Made by a program: the position numbers and the translations under genes
In this document: positions 6,804 to 12,969 of the stretch, one piece after another
How positions within the stretch are numbered: position 1 is the first letter of the stretch
Layout of the letters: each line of letters opens with the position of its first letter
Notes under the pieces: model-generated
Told to the model about the DNA's origin: nothing
The model's input: only the letters and a program-made list of their open reading frames with translations
The model's database searches: none
Assembly (NCBI GenBank): GCA_900550185.1
Contig: URRN01000010.1
Span: forward strand, 1-22,239
Direction of reading: 5' to 3'
DNA length: 22,239 nt
DNA from: an uncultured Collinsella sp.
GTDB taxonomy: Bacteria > Actinomycetota > Coriobacteriia > Coriobacteriales > Coriobacteriaceae

Positions 6804-7886
6804 CTATCGCACAAAGTACCAGGGGCTTTCCTGCACGGTGGGCTCCAGCGCGATGCCGGTGCGCTCCTTAAACAGATCCATGTCCTGCGATTTCTCCGTC
6901 CACCACGCGTTGGGCTTAAAGGTCATGCTCTCAACGACATGACCGACAAACACACTGTTGCGCAGCTTAGAGAAGTCGGTGTTCATGATCAGGATGGACG
7001 CGAGCACCAGCACGATGCCCAGGACCTTGATCGCGCCGGCGGGCTCGGCGTAGATGCCAATGCCCACCAGTACGGTGACGACCGTCTCGAATGACATTAC
7101 GACGGGAACTTTCGATGTCTCGAGCCCCATGGACAGACCCTGCATATATAAGATGTAGGCCACAGCTGTGGGGATGAGTCCAAAGCCAAGGAACAGCAGC
7201 AGCAGCTGTGGCGACATTGCCGCGGCGACATCCGGCCACGGAGCCGCGATAGCTGCCATAACCGCACCGCCAAAAACAAAGCCCCAAAATGTGACAGCCA
7301 GCGGGTGGACCGTCTTGGTTGCTATTCGGCTAAACACCGCGAGCGACGCACCACAAAGGCCTGCAATCACGCCCGACGTGACGCCCCAAACCGAAAACTG
7401 GAAACCGGAAAGGTCGCCATTGGTCACTGCAAGCACGCAGCCTACGATGTTAAAGACAATGGCAACGAGCTTGTTGGGGGTCACGTCCTCGCGATAAAGC
7501 ACGCGGCCGAGCATGACGCCAAACACCGGCGAGGTGTAGAGCAGCACCGAGGCCGTGGACATGCCCACCTCGCCCATGCACTCGTAATAGCAGGTGTTGG
7601 CGGCGGCCAAACCGACGATGCCGACAAGCGCACAGGGAACAAGCTCTTTAGGGCTTGCCTTGAACAGGGCCAGCGGACCCTGAGCCACGGTAGACCCCTC
7701 ACCCGGACGGCAGCCCATAAACATCAGGACCGGCGCCAAGATAAGCGCTCCGACCAACAAGCGAAAGGCAGCCATGCTCTGGGACGAAACGCCCATGGCC
7801 GAGATGCCGTTTACAAAGATTCCGATGCTGCCCCACATAAGCGCGGCGATCAGTACCAGCACATAGCCCAGATTGCTTTTCTTCAA
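6804..7886 (-). CDS. EamA/DMT-family transporter
   Basis: Inner-membrane permease of the drug/metabolite transporter superfamily, whose members often export amino acids or metabolites. Two EamA repeats with about ten hydrophobic segments: first LGYVLVLIAALMWGSIGIF through GCVLAVTNG, second from VWGVTSGVIAGLCG to LGIVLVLASILIM. A hydrophilic C-terminal extension of about 57 residues ending ALEPTVQESPWYFVR is longer than usual. Start: TTG 7886 is preferred, because GAGGAGG stands five bases upstream. The in-frame GTG at 7922 has no ribosome binding site and coincides with the expected transcription start. The shared operator at 7924-7943 places it with the PTS regulon; lysine or amine export is a guess. 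Confidence 0.9.
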   Translation of the reverse strand: MKKSNLGYVLVLIAALMWGSIGIFVNGISAMGVSSQSMAAFRLLVGALILAPVLMFMGCRPGEGSTVAQGPLALFKASPKELVPCALVGIVGLAAANTCYYECMGEVGMSTASVLLYTSPVFGVMLGRVLYREDVTPNKLVAIVFNIVGCVLAVTNGDLSGFQFSVWGVTSGVIAGLCGASLAVFSRIATKTVHPLAVTFWGFVFGGAVMAAIAAPWPDVAAAMSPQLLLLFLGFGLIPTAVAYILYMQGLSMGLETSKVPVVMSFETVVTVLVGIGIYAEPAGAIKVLGIVLVLASILIMNTDFSKLRNSVFVGHVVESMTFKPNAWWTEKSQDMDLFKERTGIALEPTVQESPWYFVR

Positions 7887-7923
7887 CGCAGCCTCCTCGG
7901 TATTGTTTCCAATATGTTTCACA

Positions 7924-7943
7924 CTACGTTATAGTCGTTATAT
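7924..7943 (-). promoter_or_regulatory. Putative GntR operator and -10 of the EamA gene
   Basis: ACGT (7926-7929), TATAG, TCGT (7935-7938) has the same geometry as the sites at 504-516 and 6653-6665. Read on the minus strand, GTATATAACGACTA differs at one base from the left-edge site. TATAAC (7933-7928) is a likely -10 within it. Confidence 0.5.
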
Positions 7944-7989
7944 ACATTTTTCAAGACACAAATCGCCGAACGGAAAAATCTGCTCTACC

Positions 7990-8072
7990 TAGTCATTGGG
8001 GACGTTCTTAAATGACTAGTCGTTGGGGACGCTCCTGAATGACTAGCCATTTAAGAACGTCCCCAACGACTA
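7990..8072. repeat. Three tandem GGGAC-type hairpin units sharing TA junctions
   Basis: Units of 29 bp at 7990-8018, 8017-8045 and 8044-8072. Each has 8-bp arms (TAGTCATT/AATGACTA or one-base variants) around GGGGACGTTCTTA or GGGGACGCTCCTG. The first two are direct and the third is inverted. Neighbouring units overlap by the dinucleotide TA. It lies in the 355-bp gap between the EamA start and the second SIS gene, with no gene in it. Confidence 0.8.
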
Positions 8073-8085
8073 AAGCGCCGCTGGT

Positions 8086-8211
8086 TGAGCATAAATCAGC
8101 GAGCGGGCCGCATTTGAGGCAAGGTGGCGTGAAACGAAAGGGCGCTGACCTTCTGGTCGCGCCCTTGAAGTTGAACGCCAGATTGACCAAATGCGGCCCG
8201 CGCAGCGTCGA
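8086..8211 (+). repeat. Structured 126-bp element, copy A (candidate structured RNA or MITE)
   Basis: It begins TGAGCATAA and ends GCAGCGTCGA. A 14-bp perfect stem GCGGGCCGCATTTG (8103-8116) / CAAATGCGGCCCGC (8188-8201) closes it. An inner hairpin AAGGGCGC-(T)-GACC / GGTC-GCGCCCTT (8138-8166) has a TTCT loop. GGCAAGGTGGC follows the first stem strand, and AGATTG precedes the second. Copy B at 12841-12965 has the same layout; strand is assigned from its G-U pairs. Confidence 0.7.
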
Positions 8212-8214
8212 GCG

Positions 8215-8242
8215 GTTACGGCGTTTGGTAAAACGCCGTAAC
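8215..8242 (-). other. Hairpin overlapping the stop codon of the second SIS gene
   Basis: Perfect 12-bp stem GTTACGGCGTTT (8215-8226) / AAACGCCGTAAC (8231-8242), loop GGTA. No T-tract follows on the minus strand. It may be a rho-dependent or 3'-protective hairpin. Confidence 0.5.
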
Positions 8243-9234
8243 TAATAATCCAGCTTCCACATGTAGCGACGCGTCATGTAGTCCTTGTGAGTTACGGCAG
8301 AGAGTGCGCGCATGTAGACGTTGTTGAGGATCGGGGCAAAGATCAGGTGGTTGAAGTACTCGCTCACGCTGTCCTTGATGTCGTTGAGGCCGAGCTCCTT
8401 GGCGTCGAGCTGATAGACGCGCTCGCCACCGTACTGGTTGACGAAACGGATGCCGCGCTCGTCGTTGCAGCGGCTGCGGCCGACGCTGATGAGCTGGAAC
8501 AGCGAGGTGCGCTTGTCCAGGATCTCGAAGGGGCCATGGAAGAAGTCGCAGGTGTTGATGGTGCAGGAGTCGATCTGCAGCATCTCCTGCACGTTGCAGA
8601 TGCTAAAGACGTAGGCGGCACCAAAGAGCGGGCCCTGGGCCATGACGTTGATGCAGGGCTTGTCGGCGTTCTGCTCGGCCCACTTAGCAGCGAGCGGACG
8701 GGTGTACTCGACGGCCTTGCGATAGATGGGGTCGACCAAGTCGAACGCGGCCATAGCGGTCTCGTACTCGGCATAGCCCTCGGTCTGCTGCGTGAGCTCC
8801 ATGGCGATCATGGTCACGACGGCGGAGTTGGTGCGGCCCATGCAGGACTCGTCGACGGCCAGACTGTCGTACTGGATCTTGTAGTCGCAGACCTCGGTGA
8901 GGCCGGACTCGTCAACATAGATGGCGATGGTGCTGGCGCCGTGGTCCTTGGCGACCTGGGCGGCGACGATGGTCTCCTTGGTGCCGCGCATGGACACGAC
9001 CACGGCCAGGGTGTTCTCGTTAACGTAGGCAGGGGTTGCGTGCACGAACTCGTTGCTGGTGTAGCTGGAGCTCACGACCTGCGTGGCCTCGTGCTCCATA
9101 AAGTACTGGGCAGGATAGTTGCCGCCGTTGGATCCGCCAGCGCCAATCCACACGACGCGCTTGATGCCGCCCTTGTCTGCCTTGTCAGCCAAAACCTGGG
9201 AGACGACATCCTTAACCTGTTCCTGAGTAGTCAT
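8242..9234 (-). CDS. SIS-domain sugar-phosphate deglycase/isomerase (FrlB/GfrF-like), second paralogue
   Basis: 330-residue cytosolic protein with two SIS domains (about 20-155 and 185-320), paralogous to the product of 2836-3819. Shared marks include YPAQYFM versus YPAKYFL, LTQQTEGYAEYE versus LQQTEGYDHYE, and the C-terminus RRYMWKLDY. Glu217 (VQEMLQID) and His233 (CDFFHGPFEI) keep the 16-residue spacing of the GlmS/FraB/FrlB catalytic pair. The phosphate loop reads VSMRGTKETI, shorter than CSLGGSTPETV in the paralogue and closer in length to the FrlB loop, so the substrates probably differ. Start ATG 9234, AGAAAGG about eleven bases upstream. It is monocistronic and divergent from the GntR gene at 9440, with shared ATACA operators between. 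Which gene acts on fructose- or glucose-type adducts cannot be decided. Confidence 0.86.
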   Translation of the reverse strand: MTTQEQVKDVVSQVLADKADKGGIKRVVWIGAGGSNGGNYPAQYFMEHEATQVVSSSYTSNEFVHATPAYVNENTLAVVVSMRGTKETIVAAQVAKDHGASTIAIYVDESGLTEVCDYKIQYDSLAVDESCMGRTNSAVVTMIAMELTQQTEGYAEYETAMAAFDLVDPIYRKAVEYTRPLAAKWAEQNADKPCINVMAQGPLFGAAYVFSICNVQEMLQIDSCTINTCDFFHGPFEILDKRTSLFQLISVGRSRCNDERGIRFVNQYGGERVYQLDAKELGLNDIKDSVSEYFNHLIFAPILNNVYMRALSAVTHKDYMTRRYMWKLDY

Positions 9235-9272
9235 CGTGCATCAGCCTTTCTTCTCGTTTGATGCTCTCGATG

Positions 9273-9319
9273 GCATACAAGTTACATACATGTTTTGGTT
9301 ATGTCGACTAGTTGTATGC
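9273..9319. promoter_or_regulatory. Operator sites upstream of the second SIS gene
   Basis: GCATACAAGTTACATACATG (9273-9292, followed by TT) contains two ATACA half-sites 11 bp apart. TTGTATGC at 9312-9319 is the same motif inverted. The first site matches 9412-9433 at 20 of 22 bases. It is likely bound by the divergent GntR regulator. Confidence 0.55.
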
Positions 9320-9379
9320 TATATTTATCTTAGAAATTTTGCTGATGCGGTTTTCGATAGCTAGCTACCAGCGGTTTTG

Positions 9380-9433
9380 TTGTTGTATTGAATACATGCT
9401 TGATTAGATACGCATACAAGTTAGATACAGGTT
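9380..9433 (+). promoter_or_regulatory. Promoter and autoregulatory operator of the GntR gene
   Basis: TGTATTGAATACA (9384-9396) is a perfect palindrome. GCATACAAGTTAGATACAGG (9412-9431, followed by TT) repeats the upstream operator. A possible -35 TTGTTG (9380-9385) and -10 TTAGAT (9404-9409), 18 bp apart, would start transcription inside the second site. The arrangement suggests self-repression. Confidence 0.5.
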
Positions 9434-9439
9434 GATCGC

Positions 9440-10162
9440 ATGAACGCTTCGTCTAAAAAGAAACTGGCCCAATACGAGCGCTTGGCGGGTACGCTTCGCG
9501 ACCGCATCGCCGCCGGCATCTACGCACGCGGAGACAAGCTGCCGTCCGAGATGGAGCTTATGGACGAATCGGGGCTGTCGCGCAGCACCGTGCGCCACGC
9601 CCTTAAGGTGCTCGTTGATGAGGGCCTGGTGCGCACCGAGCGCGGGCGTGGCGCCTTTGTGGCCGACACGCCCGCGCTCCACGAGAACAGCCTGGTGTTT
9701 TCGAGCTATACCAAGCAGGTCGAAGGCCAGGGCATGAAGCCCACCACGCGCACCGTGGACTCGGGCTTTGCCAAGGCGGCCGGCAACATAGCTAAGTTCT
9801 TTGACGCCGCCGTGGGCAGCAAGCTCGTCAAACTTGTCCGTCTGCGCTACCTGGACGACGCGCCGCTGTGCCTGGAGACCACCTACCTGCCGCCAAGCTT
9901 CGAGACGCTCATCGATCGCGATATTAACGGTTCGCTCTACGCCACGCTGCGACAGGAGTTCCATCGCGCGCCGGCACAGGGGCATAAGACCTTTGAGGTG
10001 TGCTACGCCTCGCAAAATGAGGCGTTTTTGCTCAACGTCGAGCGCGGGCAGGCGCTGATCCTGATCACCGACTACGTCTACGACACCGACGGCCGCCCGC
10101 TCCACGTCTCCAAGCGCATCCAGCGCACCGACCGCGCCAAATACACCGAGCCCATCGGCTAA
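9440..10162 (+). CDS. GntR-family regulator with UTRA domain (HutC/FrlR type)
   Basis: 240-residue DNA-binding repressor. The winged HTH is at residues about 10-76 (KLPSEMELMDESGLSRSTVRH, wing RTERGRGAFVAD); the UTRA ligand-binding domain at about 95-235 has PLCLETTYLP and the ending ISKRIQ-like VSKRIQRTDRAKY. The ATG at 9440 has only AGG nine bases upstream, and the operator at 9412-9433 overlaps this leader, so repression could also block translation. It is the only plus-strand gene in the window and is divergent from the SIS gene at 8242-9234. It is expected to control itself and that enzyme, probably induced by a phosphorylated Amadori compound; this ligand is inference. It is distinct from the left-edge GntR in sequence and in apparent operator. 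Confidence 0.94.
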   Translation: MNASSKKKLAQYERLAGTLRDRIAAGIYARGDKLPSEMELMDESGLSRSTVRHALKVLVDEGLVRTERGRGAFVADTPALHENSLVFSSYTKQVEGQGMKPTTRTVDSGFAKAAGNIAKFFDAAVGSKLVKLVRLRYLDDAPLCLETTYLPPSFETLIDRDINGSLYATLRQEFHRAPAQGHKTFEVCYASQNEAFLLNVERGQALILITDYVYDTDGRPLHVSKRIQRTDRAKYTEPIG

Positions 10163-10198
10163 CCTGCCAAAATAAACCTGTCCCTAAATGGTGGGTTT
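10162..10198. repeat. GGGAC-type repeat, partial copy between convergent genes
   Basis: On the minus strand it reads AGGGACAGGTTTATTTTGGC followed by AGGT, matching the 3' half of the copy at 2691-2741. The other arm is diverged (CCACCATTT). It begins at the last base of the GntR stop codon and supplies the GNAT stop codon (10186-10184). Confidence 0.7.
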
Positions 10199-10774
10199 GG
10201 GGAGGTCGGGAAACCAGGTTGGTTTGGGTTGATTGGGTGTGCGCTCGGCCAGGACCAGCTCCATCCAGCACATGTCGTACCAGCGGCCGAACTTTTGGGC
10301 GCAGCGGTCGAAGGTGCCCACCAGGCGATATCCCATATGGGCATGGAAATCCTGGCTGTTGTGCGTCAGGTACTCGTCGTCCTTGTCGTGCGGCACGGCG
10401 ATGAGGGCGCACATGTTGGTGATGCCCATCGCGACCAGGCATTGCTTGAGCGCGTCGTGCAGCTTGCGACCCAGCCCGCCATGGCGCACATCGCGTGCCA
10501 GGTAGATCGACGTCTCGACCGACCAGTCGTAGGCCTCGCGGCTGTTAAGCGGACTCACATAGGCATAGCCTACCGGACGCCCGTCCAACTCCATCACCAG
10601 ATACGGATAGCGCTTGAGCGTACGCTCAATACGCCCGGCGAGCTCCTCAACGCTCGGCACCTCATATTCGCAGGTAATCGCCGTCTCGAGCACATACGGC
10701 TCGTAGATGGCCAGCAACGCCGGCGCGTCATCGGGCGTCGCCAGGCGAATCGTCGGCTCGGACATCTCGGTCAT
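10184..10774 (-). CDS. GNAT-family N-acetyltransferase (phosphinothricin-acetyltransferase-like)
   Basis: 196-residue acetyl-CoA-dependent N-acetyltransferase. N-terminal IRLATPDDAPALLAIYEPYV, then TAITCEYEVPS, GYAYVSPLNSREAYDWSVET, and the acetyl-CoA loop RHGGLGRKLHDAL; a C-terminal core GTFDRCAQKFGRWYDMCWME is typical of the PAT/YncA group. The last ~18 residues (TPNQPKPTWFPDLPKPTI) extend past the conserved end, and the final codons and stop lie in a repeat. ATG 10774 has AGAAGG six bases upstream; ATG 10765 is the alternative. Substrate unknown; family members acetylate methionine sulfone, phosphinothricin or similar amino compounds. Confidence 0.93.
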   Translation of the reverse strand: MTEMSEPTIRLATPDDAPALLAIYEPYVLETAITCEYEVPSVEELAGRIERTLKRYPYLVMELDGRPVGYAYVSPLNSREAYDWSVETSIYLARDVRHGGLGRKLHDALKQCLVAMGITNMCALIAVPHDKDDEYLTHNSQDFHAHMGYRLVGTFDRCAQKFGRWYDMCWMELVLAERTPNQPKPTWFPDLPKPTI

Positions 10775-10790
10775 ACAACCCTTCTCCCCC

Positions 10791-10834
10791 AAAAGCAAAG
10801 GCCGCCCTGCGCCAAGCTCAGGCGTAGGGCGGCC
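10791..10834 (-). terminator. Intrinsic terminator of the threonine-aldolase-family gene
   Basis: GGCCGCCCTGCGCC (10800-10813) pairs with GGCGTAGGGCGGCC (10821-10834) apart from one position. On the minus strand it is followed by TTTGCTTTT. It lies 18 bp past the stop codon at 10853 and just upstream of the GNAT start. Confidence 0.75.
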
Positions 10835-10852
10835 CCTTGTCATTACATCAGG

Positions 10853-11878
10853 CTACAGGACAGCCGCCAACGCGTCGATATCCTCCTGCGTCGTGGCCCA
10901 GCTGGTGCAAAAACGCACCACCGTGTGGGTCTCGTCGTACTTTTCCCAATACTCGATCGAGGCATGCTCGCGAATGCGGGCCATGTCCTCGTTGGGCAGA
11001 ATCACAAACTGCTGGTTTGTGGGCGTCTCCAAGAAGAACTGGTAGCCGCGCTCGTGCAGCACGCGACGAAGCGCCTGCGCGGTTTCGATCGCCTGGCGGC
11101 CAATCTCAAAATACAGGCCGTCGGTAAAAAGAGCCTCGAATTGCACGCCCGTCAGGCGGCCCTTGGCCAGCAACGCGCCGTGCTGCTTAATGCGCGGAAT
11201 GGGATGCGCCGGGGCGTGCATGCCGCAGAACACCACGGCCTCGCCGCAGAGCGCGCCGCACTTGGTGCCGCCGATGTAGAACACGTCGCACAGCTGCGCC
11301 AGCTCGGGCAGGGTAATGTCGCACTCATCGGCCGCCAGCGCATAGGCCAGGCGGGCGCCATCCACAAACAGCGGAATCTCACGCTTCTGGCACACTGCGT
11401 GAATCGCCGCGAGCTCGGCCTTGGAGTACAGCGTGCCGTACTCGGTCGATAGGCTCACGTACACGGCACCCGGGAACACCGTGTGCTCGTAGCTCTCGTT
11501 TTCGTAGAACACCTGGATATAGCTCTCGAGGTCCTCGGCGTGCATCTTGCCCTCGTATCCGGGGATGGTGAGCACCTTGTGACCGCCAAACTCGATGGCG
11601 CCCGCCTCGTGGCAGGCGACGTGGCCGGTCTCGGCAGCAACGACGCCCTCGTACGGCGCGAGCAGCATGTCGATCACCGTCGCGTTGGCCTGCGTGCCGC
11701 CCACCAGAAAAAACACGTCGGCATCGGGGGCCTGGCAGGCCTCGCGGATAAGCTGCTTGGCACGCTCGGTGTGCGCATCGGTACCATAGCCGGGCTGCGG
11801 CTCCATGTTGGTATCGACGAGCGCCTGCAGCACCGCCGGATGTGCGCCGTGGGAATAATCGTTGTTAAACGCGAGCAT
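10853..11878 (-). CDS. Threonine-aldolase-family PLP-dependent lyase
   Basis: 341-residue cytosolic fold-type I PLP enzyme of the beta-eliminating lyase/threonine aldolase family. Reaction expected: L-threonine or L-allo-threonine to glycine and acetaldehyde. Visible: FNNDYSHGAHPAVLQAL at the N-terminus, GGTQANATV (60-68) for PLP phosphate, ETGHVACHEAGA around His87, Asp173 in LFVDGARLAYAL, and the Schiff-base Lys206 in YIGGTKCGAL. ATG 11878 has GAGG seven bases upstream. It follows the PAP2 gene by 45 bp, so co-transcription is possible. Substrate range is not readable from sequence. Confidence 0.93.
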   Translation of the reverse strand: MLAFNNDYSHGAHPAVLQALVDTNMEPQPGYGTDAHTERAKQLIREACQAPDADVFFLVGGTQANATVIDMLLAPYEGVVAAETGHVACHEAGAIEFGGHKVLTIPGYEGKMHAEDLESYIQVFYENESYEHTVFPGAVYVSLSTEYGTLYSKAELAAIHAVCQKREIPLFVDGARLAYALAADECDITLPELAQLCDVFYIGGTKCGALCGEAVVFCGMHAPAHPIPRIKQHGALLAKGRLTGVQFEALFTDGLYFEIGRQAIETAQALRRVLHERGYQFFLETPTNQQFVILPNEDMARIREHASIEYWEKYDETHTVVRFCTSWATTQEDIDALAAVL

Positions 11879-11923
11879 GGCAATCCTCTCTTACCAGGTA
11901 TCGTCCAGATGATTCAGGTGGGG

Positions 11924-12787
11924 CTATTGTACGCCGTGAGGATAGGCAATGCGCGCGGCAAGGCACTCAAGTGCCAACACCAGGGCAAAGCCGCAACTCA
12001 CGTCAGTCAAAAAGTGTGCACCGATCACGATACGGCCAAAGGCGACGAGCGCCGCGACGGCCGCCGCGACCCAAAAGACCACGCGGCGTCGCGACGGCTT
12101 TTCCTTAAAGGCCGCCGCGGGAAGCCCGGCGAGCATAAGGCCGATCGCCGCATGCGCCGTGTGTCCGCTCGCAAACGACTTGAACCCGTCCTTGATCACG
12201 CCGGCGGCGATATAGGCCCACTTGTCGGGGTTGCCGATCACCCACCACGGCTGAAAATTGAGCCCCGGCGTGACCTCGATCACGCGCATGCGCGGGCGCG
12301 ACCATAACGGCTTAACAATGACGTTGAGGATGATGGCCTGAGCGACCCACACGGCCAGCACCATCAACGCCCAGCGCGTAAGCTCGTCGGGCTCGGTCGT
12401 GCGCGTGAGGCGGTAGGCGATGAAGTTGGCTGCGATGACCAACGCAAACGTCAGAACCAGCTGAAACGCAATAAGCTTGCCGCCGACGCGCAGCGATCCG
12501 ATAATTTCGTAGCCGACCAGACCCACGTTGATCAAAACGCCCAGTGCAGCGAGCCATTTGCTCCCCCTGGAATCGGGACGCACCGCGCGCACGAGCATAA
12601 CGCCTGCGATGCTCGCCGTCAGCTCGAACGGCAGCTCGCCGGCCGCCTCGACAAAACGGCCGAACAGGCTAGACGAGTTGAACAGCGCGCTCGAGATTTG
12701 GTAATCGAAAAACGTGCCGATGAGCAGGCAGAGGGCCAGGATGGCCGCGACAATGGCGGCGTCTTTCTTATAGATATACCCGAGCAT
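11924..12787 (-). CDS. PAP2-superfamily membrane phosphatase
   Basis: 287-residue integral membrane protein with a C-terminal PAP2 (type 2 phosphatidic acid phosphatase) domain. The motifs are Lys159 with Arg164-Pro165 (KPLWSRPR), SFASGHTAHA with His209, and RIVIGAHFLTD with Arg252, His258 and Asp262. Hydrophobic segments lie near 10-27, 55-68, 78-95, 105-125, 138-158, 212-228 and 236-275. Likely dephosphorylates a lipid phosphate or isoprenyl diphosphate at the outer membrane face. ATG 12787 has AAAGGA about five bases upstream. The first stretch of about 130 residues, N-terminal to the motifs, is not recognised beyond its membrane segments. Confidence 0.9.
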   Translation of the reverse strand: MLGYIYKKDAAIVAAILALCLLIGTFFDYQISSALFNSSSLFGRFVEAAGELPFELTASIAGVMLVRAVRPDSRGSKWLAALGVLINVGLVGYEIIGSLRVGGKLIAFQLVLTFALVIAANFIAYRLTRTTEPDELTRWALMVLAVWVAQAIILNVIVKPLWSRPRMRVIEVTPGLNFQPWWVIGNPDKWAYIAAGVIKDGFKSFASGHTAHAAIGLMLAGLPAAAFKEKPSRRRVVFWVAAAVAALVAFGRIVIGAHFLTDVSCGFALVLALECLAARIAYPHGVQ

Positions 12788-12840
12788 ACTTTCCTTTCGG
12801 TCGGGTGAAGACTCAACCAGCGGCGTAGGTCCTCACAGGC

Positions 12841-12965
12841 TGAGCATAAGTGAGCGAAAACGTTCCATTTGTGGCAAGGTGGCCCGAAGGAGGAGGGAAG
12901 CGTACTTGCGTACGCGACCGACGAGTGAGGGTCAGATTGCCCAAATGGGGCGTTTGCAGCGTCGA
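12841..12965 (+). repeat. Structured 125-bp element, copy B
   Basis: It starts TGAGCATAA and ends GCAGCGTCGA, as copy A does. Stem AAACGTTCCATTTG (12858-12871) / CAAATGGGGCGTTT (12942-12955) has 14 pairs, two of them G-U on the plus strand. The inner hairpin GCGTAC-TTGC-GTACGC (12900-12915) is centred at the same offset (66.5) as in copy A. It ends 4 bp from the mfd stop codon and fills most of the 182-bp gap to the PAP2 gene. Confidence 0.7.
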
Positions 12966-12969
12966 CCCG

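Noticed and set aside
7990..8072. CRISPR-like short tandem repeats
   Set aside because: Only three palindromic units, no spacers, one unit inverted, and no cas genes nearby.
8008..8190. Small minus-strand frames over the two structured elements (8008-8190 and 12813-13082)
   Set aside because: The two frames share only scattered residues explained by shared DNA, start outside the elements, and the conservation follows base pairing rather than codons.
10229..11452. 407-codon plus-strand frame across the GNAT and threonine-aldolase genes
   Set aside because: It spans two genes and a terminator on the other strand and has no recognisable domain or start signal.
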